Below are positions 1 to 7,365 of a stretch of 38,618 bases of DNA, piece after piece. Positions within the stretch are counted from its first letter, which is position 1, and each line of letters begins with the position of its first letter. Location: positions 1-38,618 of the forward strand of contig CP079701.1 of the NCBI GenBank assembly GCA_021383565.1, given 5' to 3'. Under the pieces are notes generated by a model that saw nothing but the letters and a program-made list of their open reading frames with translations, was not told the DNA's origin and made no database searches. A program made the position numbers and the translations under genes. Origin of the DNA: Levilactobacillus brevis. GTDB lineage: Bacteria; Bacillota; Bacilli; Lactobacillales; Lactobacillaceae.

Positions 1-25
1 TTAAAGCGGATTGGAGAAATGGAAA

Positions 26-253
26 ATGGCTAATGACTTTTTAGGCAAGTTAGCAAAGCAGGCTAACCAACAACTAGGCGATAACGAAAGCCCATTTAAG
101 CAAAAAAAAGAAAGCACTCGTCCAGTGCAAGTTCGAGAAACCACTTACAAGCAAGTAAAAGACATTGCCTATCGACAAGAAGCCAAGATAGTTGATGTCA
201 TAGACTCTATGCTAAAGTTTGCAATCAATTCAGATGAATTTAATAATAAATAA
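26..253 (+). CDS. parB: ParB-like ribbon-helix-helix centromere-binding protein of the partition pair
   Basis: This is a 75-aa basic protein starting at ATG 26. A GGAG ribosome binding site at 13-16 supports that start over the TTG at 11. The C-terminal half (VQVRETTYKQVKDIA then KIVDVIDSMLKFAI) has the one strand plus two helices pattern of a ribbon-helix-helix DNA-binding fold, as in the small partners of type Ib ParA systems. Its start overlaps the stop codon of the ParA frame (31-33) by 8 bp once the window is closed into a circle, so the two genes are probably translationally coupled. Its expected job is to bind the repeats in front of parA, act as centromere adaptor and autorepress the operon. 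The fold call rests on pattern only, with no structure or search behind it. Confidence 0.75.
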   Translation: MANDFLGKLAKQANQQLGDNESPFKQKKESTRPVQVRETTYKQVKDIAYRQEAKIVDVIDSMLKFAINSDEFNNK

Positions 254-283
254 TAAAAAATAAATAATTTATTTTTTATTATT
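249..283. terminator. Perfect 16-bp A/T-only inverted repeat after parB
   Basis: Bases 249-264 and 268-283 are exact reverse complements with a 3-nt loop. Every base in both arms is A or T. It begins inside the parB stop codon, so it could end the parAB transcript. An all-AT stem is weak as a terminator, and a binding site for the partition proteins is an alternative. Confidence 0.45.
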
Positions 284-365
284 CTGTCCATGCTTACGTT
301 CTCTCAGACGACACGTTCACCTTTTAGACGTATACTTGTCCGTTTAAATGAAGCAGAATGCACGC
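284..365. other. Short intergenic stretch, no gene seen
   Basis: Between the parB palindrome and the late terminator there is no reading frame with a credible start, and no further repeat was recognised. It separates the rightward parAB operon from the leftward late operon, which converge here. Confidence 0.4.
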
Positions 366-406
366 AAAAAAAGCCACCCACCTCGTGATGAGATGAGTGG
401 CTTTTT
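366..406 (-). terminator. Rho-independent terminator of the late operon
   Basis: The arms AAAAAGCCAC (368-377) and GTGGCTTTTT (397-406) pair perfectly, with an inner CTC/GAG pairing. Reading leftward, the hairpin is followed by a run of seven T (366-372 on the complementary strand). It lies about 40 bp after the last late gene. T residues also follow on the plus strand, so it may work in both directions and also stop parAB readthrough. Confidence 0.8.
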
Positions 407-444
407 GGTTGTGTCGACTTTGGAGGATTAATTTAATCCTAGCA

Positions 445-717
445 CTATTTACTTTTCAATTCACGTACATCATCTTCAACATTGTCTAAGCGTTCGTTGA
501 TAACTTTATGCTCGCTTCTGCTAGTGATAAAGTCTTCACGTAACGTATTTTGCGAATCAAACAGCCGTTCAATTCGCTGGCTGCTATCCTTCATGCTTTG
601 AGCAATTTCTTGCAGCTGATCCGTGAAGGGCTTCATAATAACCATCAAAGCTGCATAGATACCCGCGACTACGGCCAAAGCCAAGGTGATTAATTCAATC
701 CAACGATCAAAGGTCAT
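445..717 (-). CDS. Small membrane protein with coiled coil, end of the lysis cassette
   Basis: This protein is about 90 aa from ATG 717. A GGTGG ribosome binding site 5 nt upstream favours that over the in-frame GTG at 726. One hydrophobic segment (about residues 7-30, ELITLALAVVAGIYAALMVI) is followed by a charged, heptad-like region to the C-terminus (RLDNVEDDVRELK). It overlaps the 3' end of the endolysin gene and is the last gene before the late terminator. Position and architecture suggest a lysis accessory protein, such as a second holin, an XhlA-like protein or an antiholin. In XhlA the membrane segment is usually C-terminal, so that assignment is not firm. Confidence 0.6.
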   Translation of the reverse strand: MTFDRWIELITLALAVVAGIYAALMVIMKPFTDQLQEIAQSMKDSSQRIERLFDSQNTLREDFITSRSEHKVINERLDNVEDDVRELKSK

Positions 718-1534
718 TACTACCACCCGACTTTCTGACCAGCTTTACATACTTCTTGTTAGCTGAGATGTACCCAACAGCAGTCTTAATCCGGTACACC
801 TTACCATACTTGACTGCTTTACCGTAGATGGTACTTCCCTTGGAGAAGTGAACACGGCGCTTATTAGCCTTGTCTAGGGCTGGCTTACCATATACATTAA
901 CCTTACGGGTAATCACTTCGTACAAGCCGTTATCAGCCCAGTATGAGGCTTTCTTAGCCGTTGCCTTGGTAACCTTACCAGACAGCTTACCATCGAAGTC
1001 ATAACTGCAATCCACACCGTGCCAGTTGTTGGTGTATTGCCAAGCGTTGGCCTTAGCTACCCCTGGTTGACTGACACCATAAGCCGCCACCCAGATTGTC
1101 TTATTTACTAACTGGGACCGATTAATTCGGCCATAATTGAACCAACTACCTGAGCCGTACGTAACCACATTCTTGTACCCGTGACTAATCAGGTACCGAA
1201 GGAAGACATTAACCTGACTGGTCGTCTTCCAGGGTAAATCGGGTGCTTCAACATCAATTGCAAGTACCGTGGACTTATCTAATCCCATCTTATTCACCCA
1301 AGCCAGAAAGTATTTAGCTTCAGCAGTTCCTCGTCCATGAAAGAAGTGGTAAACCCCAACGGTATTGAATACTTTGAAACCATTGGAAATCTGGTTACCA
1401 GCATTGGGACTTAGATAACCCGTACCTTCGGTTAACTTGACCATAATACCTTCTGCTCCCCAACCTTTGAGTTGCTTCATGTAAGCTAAGGAATCAGCTT
1501 GGTACGAGGATAGGTCAACAATTTTCTTAGTCAT
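707..1534 (-). CDS. Endolysin: GH25 muramidase with C-terminal wall-binding domain
   Basis: This 275-aa protein hydrolyses the MurNAc-GlcNAc bond of peptidoglycan to release phage. The N-terminal 190 residues carry GH25 landmarks: VDLSSYQ with Asp7, VKLTEGTGY with Glu36, YHFFH, and the AIDVE strand with Asp94 and Glu96, the expected acid/base pair. Residues about 200-270 (VNVYGKPALDKANKRRVHF, then a KVYRIKTAVGYISANKKYV block) form a basic SH3/SLAP-like module of the kind that anchors to lactobacillus wall polymers. There is no signal peptide, so export depends on the holin. ATG 1534 has an AAGGGA site 9 nt upstream and overlaps the holin stop by 8 bp. Confidence 0.92.
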   Translation of the reverse strand: MTKKIVDLSSYQADSLAYMKQLKGWGAEGIMVKLTEGTGYLSPNAGNQISNGFKVFNTVGVYHFFHGRGTAEAKYFLAWVNKMGLDKSTVLAIDVEAPDLPWKTTSQVNVFLRYLISHGYKNVVTYGSGSWFNYGRINRSQLVNKTIWVAAYGVSQPGVAKANAWQYTNNWHGVDCSYDFDGKLSGKVTKATAKKASYWADNGLYEVITRKVNVYGKPALDKANKRRVHFSKGSTIYGKAVKYGKVYRIKTAVGYISANKKYVKLVRKSGGSNDL

Positions 1535-1937
1535 TGATGTCAGTCCCTTCTGATGGGGTAATGACCTCCGTTGGCGCTGGGGTAACTACTGGAGCGTGAT
1601 TATCCCCACCGGCAACCTTGTAAGCTTGGTAAGCAGCTTCCACCTTGGCCCCGGCCGTTTCCGTGGAAATGCTCTTGCCGAGGTTCTGCATTGCGTTGAC
1701 CACGTACTTGACGGCCTCAGCCTTGCGGTCGCTATTGGACAGCGGGGCCATGACTGCCATTTCTGCTACGATCGCAGCCGCGTAGTTGTCCGCAATCTCA
1801 AGGTCGTGTTTGGTGCGCTCGTCCTTTTGCGTGGCGATTTTAGCTTTAATCAGTGGCCGTAGCAGTGCATAAATGGCTGGCACTAAGGTCAGCACGAAAG
1901 TTAAAACGGAAGCAATATCAAAAGTACCTTCAATCAT
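1527..1937 (-). CDS. Holin, LL-H type
   Basis: This 136-aa protein has one N-terminal membrane segment (about residues 8-30, IASVLTFVLTLVPAIYALL). An alanine-rich helical middle region contains AVKYVVNAMQNLGK and VEAAYQAYK, the pattern of the LL-H holin family (Pfam Holin_LLH), and the tail is acidic and Pro/Thr-rich. It should form the membrane lesion that times lysis and lets the endolysin out. No ribosome binding site lies directly in front of ATG 1937, because an IS605-type element begins there. The GAGAGGGTG motif that would fit is now at 3945-3953 on the far side of the element, so native translation of the holin may be impaired. Confidence 0.82.
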   Translation of the reverse strand: MIEGTFDIASVLTFVLTLVPAIYALLRPLIKAKIATQKDERTKHDLEIADNYAAAIVAEMAVMAPLSNSDRKAEAVKYVVNAMQNLGKSISTETAGAKVEAAYQAYKVAGGDNHAPVVTPAPTEVITPSEGTDIND

Positions 1938-1955
1938 TAAAATTTTGGCGGGAAA

Positions 1956-1975
1956 CCCATGATTTCAATCATGGG
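1956..1975. repeat. Left-end subterminal hairpin of the IS605-type element
   Basis: CCCATGATT and AATCATGGG form a perfect 9-bp stem with a 2-nt loop. In this family TnpA binds imperfect or perfect subterminal hairpins at each end to recognise single-stranded DNA. Confidence 0.7.
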
Positions 1976-1998
1976 AGGAACGCCCATGTTTCGCAACG

Positions 1999-2445
1999 TT
2001 AGTTGCGTTTTAGCAGAGGCCTTCCCGCCTTCCCCCTTTCTGTTCGTTGGTTCTCAATGTAGTGTTCGACTGTTTCTTTTGACATATCCCCTAAAGTGCC
2101 CATGTAATAGCTTGGCGACCAAAGGTGACCGCCCCAAACTATTTGTCGTGTTTCTGGATGAATTTTGAACCATTCGCGTGCTGAGACACCCTTTAATACC
2201 TTGACAATATTGGCCGGCGCGTACTTTGGTTTAAAGCTGATTAGCAGATGGATATGATCAAGCATGACTTCGCCTTTCTCAATTTCAATTTCGTTTTGAT
2301 TCGCAATGTTTTGCAAGATTGTCAACATCTCCTTTGCTAATCTTGGTGTGTTAAATATTTGTTTCCGATACTTCGTTACCCAGACTAAATGGAAGTGAAA
2401 ATTATAAACATATCCGCGTTCGTGTTTCACGTTTTCTTTTGACAT
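1999..2445 (-). CDS. tnpA: IS200/IS605 Y1-type transposase TnpA
   Basis: This 148-aa single-domain HUH transposase cuts and joins single-stranded DNA at the element ends. The HUH pair is His64-Ile-His66 in MLDHIHLLIS, and the nucleophile is Tyr129 in TVEHYIENQ. The N-terminal HFHLVWVTKYRK and the later GGHLWSPSYYMGT are standard family motifs. Length is normal for the family. It is transcribed toward the holin, so it might lend that gene transcription. Confidence 0.93.
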   Translation of the reverse strand: MSKENVKHERGYVYNFHFHLVWVTKYRKQIFNTPRLAKEMLTILQNIANQNEIEIEKGEVMLDHIHLLISFKPKYAPANIVKVLKGVSAREWFKIHPETRQIVWGGHLWSPSYYMGTLGDMSKETVEHYIENQRTERGKAGRPLLKRN

Positions 2446-2537
2446 ATGATTTACTCCTAACGTTCATAGATAAACGACTTCGTTGTTTAAATGCGGTGAC
2501 AGTCGTATAATAATTATAGTCTAAGGAGGTGATATAT

Positions 2538-3782
2538 GTGACTAAGAAAATGTCTGAGTTCAAATACCATTACGGAATTAAAATGCGAATATTCCCATCT
2601 CGTGAGCAGAAACATCAGATTGACAACAATATCAACGCAAGCCGTTTTGCTTACAACGAAATGGTGGCTATCGACAAAGAACTATTTCAATTGCGTAAAG
2701 TAAAGTGTTACATTGCTTCGGTTGTTAATCGCATTGCCTACCTGCAGAAACGTAAAAACAACACACAAATGTTGTTTGCACTACATCCTTGGTTATCAGG
2801 TACCAATGTAGGTACCGACGTTGTAGATCAAGCACGACGAGCTTATCAGAGCGCGTGGCGTTTATTTCGACAAGTACACAGATCTGGCACACCAAAGTTC
2901 CATAAAAAGCAGATGAGTGGCAGCTTTCAGCTCCCAAATCGCTATGCTAAGGTTCAGCCGAATTTGTTCAATGGCAGTTGCCGTTTTCTCGATTCTAAGC
3001 ATGTGAAAATTAGCTTGATTGGCCGATTGCGTGTGTCTGGGTCACATAGACGCTTGTTTAGTTGTGGCAATGATGTTCGTATTGGAACAATCACTGTCTC
3101 GCGCGATGCCACTGGGCGTTACTACTTATCTATGCAACTAGGATCGGACACCCCGTTTGTTGTGGGTGGCAAGCAACAGATCTCTCCAGTAGGCATTGAC
3201 CTAAATACTGACAATTTCCTAACTGATTCAAACGGCAACATCGTTGCCAATCCACGTTACTATCGCTCTATCAAGGGCAATCTAGCCAAAGCCCAACGTA
3301 AACTTTCTCGTCGCGCGCTACGGGCTAAAAAAGAAAATCGGCCGCTTCGTGAAGCTAAGAATTATCAGAAACAACGTGTATTGGTGGCCACCCTCCAGCG
3401 AAAAGTTGCTAATCAACGTAACAACTTTCTACATCTTGTCTCAACAACACTTATCAAGAACCACGATTTAGTTGTTGCAGAGGAGTTGCGGAGTAAGAAT
3501 ATGTTACGAAACCATGCATTGGCAATGAGCATTGCTGATGTTGGCTGGCGAACTTTTTTAGGCATGCTGGCCTATAAAGCCGACCTATACGGCCATAAAT
3601 TTGTCACCGTTAATCCGCGTAACACGACGCAAACCTGTAGTGAGTGTGGATATTTGATGTGCGGTGATAAAAAACTGACCTTAAAAGATCGTGAATGGAC
3701 TTGCCCACAGTGCGGTAATCACCACATTCGCGATTGGAATGCTGCTAAAAACATTCTCAAAAAAGGCTTGGCAAGTGCTTAA
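2538..3782 (+). CDS. tnpB: TnpB, RNA-guided nuclease of the IS605-type element
   Basis: This is a 414-aa protein from GTG 2538, with AGGAGG at 2524-2529 placed 8 nt upstream. A frame-open GTG at 2529 lies inside that site and is unlikely. The RuvC residues are all present: Asp221 in GIDLNTDN, Glu315 or Glu316 in VVAEELRSKN, and Asp399 in IRDWNAAKN. A four-cysteine zinc finger (CSEC then CPQC) sits between the last two. TnpB proteins use an RNA from the element's right end to cut DNA matching the flank, which helps the element stay at its site. The intact catalytic set suggests an active nuclease. Confidence 0.92.
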   Translation: MTKKMSEFKYHYGIKMRIFPSREQKHQIDNNINASRFAYNEMVAIDKELFQLRKVKCYIASVVNRIAYLQKRKNNTQMLFALHPWLSGTNVGTDVVDQARRAYQSAWRLFRQVHRSGTPKFHKKQMSGSFQLPNRYAKVQPNLFNGSCRFLDSKHVKISLIGRLRVSGSHRRLFSCGNDVRIGTITVSRDATGRYYLSMQLGSDTPFVVGGKQQISPVGIDLNTDNFLTDSNGNIVANPRYYRSIKGNLAKAQRKLSRRALRAKKENRPLREAKNYQKQRVLVATLQRKVANQRNNFLHLVSTTLIKNHDLVVAEELRSKNMLRNHALAMSIADVGWRTFLGMLAYKADLYGHKFVTVNPRNTTQTCSECGYLMCGDKKLTLKDREWTCPQCGNHHIRDWNAAKNILKKGLASA

Positions 3783-3939
3783 CTTGTTTGCCCGTCTGGC
3801 AACCTGCGGGCATAAAAGGCTTTGATAATTAGCACGTAAGACCTGCATGCAGGCAATTGCTGTATCTAAGCAAATTGTGGTCGTTGCACCGTTAGGTGCA
3901 GTTCTCACAAGCTTCCGACTTTAGTCGGGAGTGGTTGAC
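3783..3939 (+). ncRNA. Probable omegaRNA (right-end RNA) scaffold for TnpB
   Basis: The 157 bases between the tnpB stop and the right end contain several local hairpins. These are TGCCCG/CGGGCA (3789-3812), CCTGCATGCAGG near 3842-3853, TGCACC/GGTGCA near 3883-3899, and the terminal CCGACT/AGTCGG (3915-3928). In this family the guide RNA overlaps the tnpB 3' end and runs through the right end, with the guide taken from the flanking DNA. Here the guide would start around 3940 (ACAAATAACACCCTC). The 5' end of the RNA is not determinable from sequence. Confidence 0.45.
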
Positions 3940-3944
3940 AAATA

Positions 3945-3953
3945 ACACCCTCT
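3945..3953 (-). promoter_or_regulatory. Orphaned holin ribosome binding site
   Basis: Read leftward, this is GAGAGGGTG, which matches the strong GGGGTG-type sites in front of the other late genes. It is now followed by the IS605-type element. Removing the element would put it about 9 nt in front of the holin ATG at 1937. Confidence 0.55.
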
Positions 3954-3983
3954 CAAAATTATTAGGTCATGCCAGCGCCGGCA

Positions 3984-4133
3984 CTACTTTTGTCGGGATT
4001 GCAATACTGCGGTAAGAACGGCTTTGTCCTTTTCCAGTTCAGCAATGCGGTTAACTAAGATAGTGACGACCTGGTTAGGGTCGGCTTTAATCATGTCTGG
4101 TGCCGGTTGTTGCTCTTTAATTGGTTTCGTCAT
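3984..4133 (-). CDS. Small 49-aa protein between tail fibre and holin, unknown
   Basis: ATG 4133 opens a 49-codon frame (MTKPIKEQQPAPDMIK to TAVLQSRQK) ending in TAG at 3984-3986. It overlaps the end of the tail fibre gene by 17 bp, as neighbouring late genes do. The second half is a helical, heptad-like stretch (VVTILVNRIAELEKDKAVL). Small coiled-coil genes at this position are common in lactobacillus phages, but I do not recognise a function. Without the IS element the holin would follow directly. Confidence 0.6.
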   Translation of the reverse strand: MTKPIKEQQPAPDMIKADPNQVVTILVNRIAELEKDKAVLTAVLQSRQK

Positions 4134-7100
4134 TGCTTTTCACCCCCTTTAAGGTAGCCACGTCGTCGCGCAACTTTCTCAGAACCGGGATAAGCAGAAC
4201 CCACAGCTTTGAGTAGTCCACACCCTCAAGTTCACCGTCTAGTCCGTAATACAGGAACTTGTTGAGTCCAAGCTCTTGCAAGTCCTCAGCGATAAGTCCG
4301 GGCTGCTCTGCGGTGGTAGCGTCCGGGTTCGGCTCTTTGTTCTTGCTGGCCGAGTCAACAATGTCTTGAATTGAGGGCTTGTCAAACCAGTATTTTGGCT
4401 TGGCTTTAAGTAGCGCAGCAGATAGCGTGTCAAGGTCGTACATGTCATGAATGTCCTGCTTGTACTTGCTGGCAGAGGCAACTCGGGCAAGTCCGCCGTG
4501 AACGGTGACGTAAACGTTGGCCCCGTGAGAGTTCGTGACGTTGTAAATTGAGTTTGAGCGAACCATACTGGTTCCCGTCCCAGACTCAAGGTGCAAGTCG
4601 TCGTTGGGGCCGTCTGGCTGTACGAGCTTGGTGTGCAGTCGAGTTGGTGCGTAGACGTTTGGTGCAGTGAGTCCAACAGCGTGGCTTAATCCGTTACGGT
4701 CAACTGTAAACACGTCGGTTCCATCGGAGTTGCCGAGCGCGATTTTCAGCCCGTTCATGTAGGTGCGGCCCACCAGATTGCTGCGGGAACTGTCTTGCAT
4801 TTCATTTTTGATACCGCCAGCATTAATAATAGTCGTGGTGTAGTTGGTTTCGGTTCCGTCTACTGCGTTGCCCGCCGTGTTGTAACTAGCCCAAGAATTG
4901 GTATTCAGGTCGTAGTATTGCGTTTGGCCGCTTACGACAAGCTCACCCTGCGCCATTGCGACAGTACCTTGCGCAGAAATTGGCTGGTAAAAACGTGGGT
5001 CTTGCATAATTGAGTAAGACGACCATACGACACCACCGTCACCAAGAGAGATAAGCGGCGCGTCAATCGAGGCCCCGGAAATGTTGGCACCAACTAATTG
5101 TTTTTGAAACGGGATAGACGACCACTTATTTGAGAGGTATTGCTGAACGTCGTCCACGTTTTCGGCCTTTAACGTAATCTGTGAGTCATTGACCGCGTTA
5201 CCGGTCGAGCCGGGCACGGTGATCGTTTTCGTTTCATTATGGTAAGCGGCGGGGTCACTGCCGGAATTGGTATCAGTACCGTATCGAGTGCCACTAGTCA
5301 GGTCTTTAACAGGAACGTAGGCCACGCCCCCATTGTAGGACGTGTAGTAGACCCACAAAATACCGGACTCAATGACTTTCCCGTTGTAGGTGGCAGACAG
5401 TCCGCTATAGGTATAGGCCCGGGTCGCCGCAGTCATTGACGGCGATTGCTTAATAGGGTGCTGTCCCGACCAAGTGAACCGGCCAGAGGCAGCGACTTTG
5501 GTGCCGTCGTTAGAAACTTGCACCGTAACAGTTTTGGTAGTGCTGCCCGTCCCACCGTTCGTGCTGTCGTCGTGATAGTTCAGGTATTGCTCGGTGTCGG
5601 TCACCTTGAACCACAATGCCCCGTCGTCGGCCCCCGTTGGCTGGTTAGGTTGAAAGTAAACATTGTCAGCAAAGTAGGTCTTTGAAACGTTACCCACTTC
5701 GGTGCTGGCTTTCGTTGCCTCGTCGTGTGCGGTGTTTGCGGTGCTCTGTGCATTATCGGCAGCAATCTTGGCGGCGTTGGCGGTGGTGTTGGCAGTATTG
5801 GCCGTGCTCTTTGCAGCCGTGGCGTTCGTGTTGGCAGTGTTAGCCGTGTCCTGCGCGTTGCCAGCGGTTGTCTGTGCAGTGTCGGCAGTAGTTTGTGCAG
5901 AACCAGCTACCGTCTGTGCTTTCTCTGCCGTTGCTTGAGCACTGCTGGCAACAGTTTTGGCGTTGGTGGCTGTGGTTTCCGCACCTTTTGCAGTAGTTTG
6001 AGCAGTGTCAGCAGCAGTCTTGGCAGCCCCAGCAGTGGTGGTGGCCGAGTCCGCTTTTTTAATAGCGTCGGTCGCGTTTTTGGTGGCGTTCTCTGCTACG
6101 GTATGTGCAGAGTCGGCCGTATTGCTTGCTGAAATTGCGTCAGAATGCGCCTGTGCAACGTCTTTTTTTAGCTGTGTTAGGTCAGAGTCGACATTCAATT
6201 TCTTAGGAGTGATGGTCGAGTATTCGCCCAGAGTCAGCTCGTGCACTGAGGGGTCGGACTTGGATTTTGAGACTTTGATAACGCGAGCGTCTACGATCAT
6301 AGCCGGGTTTAAATCAAAGTCCACAACCCGAAAGTCGTCACCGATACCGCCCGCAATATCTGACCGAACTTGAACGGTGTAATTGTATCGAGGGTGGTTG
6401 TACATTTTGAGCTGCTTCTTACCCCACGCCAGCAGGCCGGCTGAGTTTTTAATGGTGTCAGAGGTTATGGTTCCCTCTAACCACGTTGACCCCCGGCCCT
6501 TGATGTCGTGGTTGTACTTAGCGTTGGCGTCCGGGTCAGTCAAGAACGCAACACCGTTGTTGGCGTCCTCAATGGTGGCCCCGTCGTTCCCCAGCACGTA
6601 CAGCTTAGTAACAAGAGCGTCGTCAACCAGTTTGCGGTCAACACCCACCAAGTCGTTGCGGTAGTCCAACCGGGTTCGTTTAGTGCTGCCGATATGGTCA
6701 GACACTTCAACAATCTGGTCGGTAACGTCGCCCACGCTGTCGAGCTTTACGTAGCAGTCAACGTCTAGGTCATAGTCCGCAGCGAGTTGCTGCAAGTAAG
6801 ACTGAGCCGAGCTGCTGCCGTCGTACTCTTCCTTGAGAGTCATAATTGACTTTGAATTATACTCAAGCCGCCACCCGGATTTGGCCAGCAGGTTGGTGAA
6901 TGCAGTTTCGGCATTTACCGAGTTGCTGCTGAACGCCGTCGGGATAGTCCGGGCAAGTTTCCACTCACAGAGGTTCTGAGCGTCAAAGCTAAATGACTGG
7001 TCAGTTTCTTTGCTGCTCTGGTCAATATTCATCATGCGCATAACATAATGCTTTTGGTTTTCAGAGTCGTAGTAGAGCAAGTGGTTGCCGGGTACGATGT

Positions 7101-7350
7101 TCTGAGCGTCCGGGGCATTACTTGGCACGGTGATACCAGTAATGGTGTGGTCGTAGGTCTTTTTATTCGCAGCCAAGTTGATGGTGTTGAACGTGTCTTT
7201 GAGGTCTTCCCAAGCAAAGGCACTGTCGTCCTCGGCAATGCTTTGGTCGATGGTATCGCCCCAAAATGGGGTTCCCGCTCGTACATGGTTACTCAGTAAC
7301 CCGATACGCCGCAATTGATTATCAAGAATAATATATTCGTCGTCGCGCAT
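4117..7350 (-). CDS. Tail fibre / tail-associated protein (Tal) with self-cleaving C-terminal chaperone
   Basis: This is a 1077-aa structural protein at the tail tip. The N-terminal 380 residues resemble the prophage endopeptidase tail domain that closes the tail tube. Residues about 393-550 are an Ala/Thr/Asn-rich heptad array (units like TADTAQTTAGNAQ), probably a trimeric coiled coil. Around residues 590-680 is an SH3_5-like segment (GRFTWSGQHPIKQSPSM, later WVYYTSYNGGVAYVPV), which is likely to bind the cell wall. The last 117 residues begin with SKYKQDI and include PGLIAEDLQELG and GVDYSKLW. This is the Peptidase_S74 intramolecular chaperone, which uses a Ser-Lys pair to cut itself off after trimerisation. 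It is probably the receptor-binding protein, since no separate one is seen. Confidence 0.85.
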   Translation of the reverse strand: MRDDEYIILDNQLRRIGLLSNHVRAGTPFWGDTIDQSIAEDDSAFAWEDLKDTFNTINLAANKKTYDHTITGITVPSNAPDAQNIVPGNHLLYYDSENQKHYVMRMMNIDQSSKETDQSFSFDAQNLCEWKLARTIPTAFSSNSVNAETAFTNLLAKSGWRLEYNSKSIMTLKEEYDGSSSAQSYLQQLAADYDLDVDCYVKLDSVGDVTDQIVEVSDHIGSTKRTRLDYRNDLVGVDRKLVDDALVTKLYVLGNDGATIEDANNGVAFLTDPDANAKYNHDIKGRGSTWLEGTITSDTIKNSAGLLAWGKKQLKMYNHPRYNYTVQVRSDIAGGIGDDFRVVDFDLNPAMIVDARVIKVSKSKSDPSVHELTLGEYSTITPKKLNVDSDLTQLKKDVAQAHSDAISASNTADSAHTVAENATKNATDAIKKADSATTTAGAAKTAADTAQTTAKGAETTATNAKTVASSAQATAEKAQTVAGSAQTTADTAQTTAGNAQDTANTANTNATAAKSTANTANTTANAAKIAADNAQSTANTAHDEATKASTEVGNVSKTYFADNVYFQPNQPTGADDGALWFKVTDTEQYLNYHDDSTNGGTGSTTKTVTVQVSNDGTKVAASGRFTWSGQHPIKQSPSMTAATRAYTYSGLSATYNGKVIESGILWVYYTSYNGGVAYVPVKDLTSGTRYGTDTNSGSDPAAYHNETKTITVPGSTGNAVNDSQITLKAENVDDVQQYLSNKWSSIPFQKQLVGANISGASIDAPLISLGDGGVVWSSYSIMQDPRFYQPISAQGTVAMAQGELVVSGQTQYYDLNTNSWASYNTAGNAVDGTETNYTTTIINAGGIKNEMQDSSRSNLVGRTYMNGLKIALGNSDGTDVFTVDRNGLSHAVGLTAPNVYAPTRLHTKLVQPDGPNDDLHLESGTGTSMVRSNSIYNVTNSHGANVYVTVHGGLARVASASKYKQDIHDMYDLDTLSAALLKAKPKYWFDKPSIQDIVDSASKNKEPNPDATTAEQPGLIAEDLQELGLNKFLYYGLDGELEGVDYSKLWVLLIPVLRKLRDDVATLKGVKSNDETN
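5700..6172 (-). repeat. Tandem degenerate heptad-coding repeats in the tail fibre gene
   Basis: About 470 bp of 21-bp-like degenerate units encode Ala/Thr-rich heptads (residues about 393-550). Such arrays expand or contract by recombination and set the length of the coiled-coil shaft. Confidence 0.6.
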
Positions 7351-7365
7351 AATCTCGCAACCTTT

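Larger units (their letters stand above)
1940..3939. mobile_element. IS200/IS605-type insertion sequence with divergent tnpA and tnpB
   Basis: The element holds a Y1 transposase gene read leftward and a tnpB gene read rightward, the arrangement of IS605-type elements. Subterminal hairpins mark the ends: a left hairpin with a 9-bp stem (1956-1964 with 1967-1975) and a right hairpin CCGACT/AGTCGG (3915-3928). Such elements make no target duplication, so the exact borders (given to within a few bases) cannot be read from repeats. It has landed between the 49-aa gene at 3984 and the holin, splitting the tail genes from the lysis cassette. Neither gene shows a frameshift, so the element looks intact. 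Confidence 0.85.

Noticed and set aside
1959..2168. Rightward open frame across the left end of the IS element
   Set aside because: It runs antisense to tnpA and has no ribosome binding site. It is a shadow of the transposase frame.
5702..6132. Long rightward open frames opposite the tail fibre gene, rich in Ala, Val and Cys
   Set aside because: They are mirror images of the Ala/Thr heptad repeats on the coding strand, with no ribosome binding site and no family resemblance.
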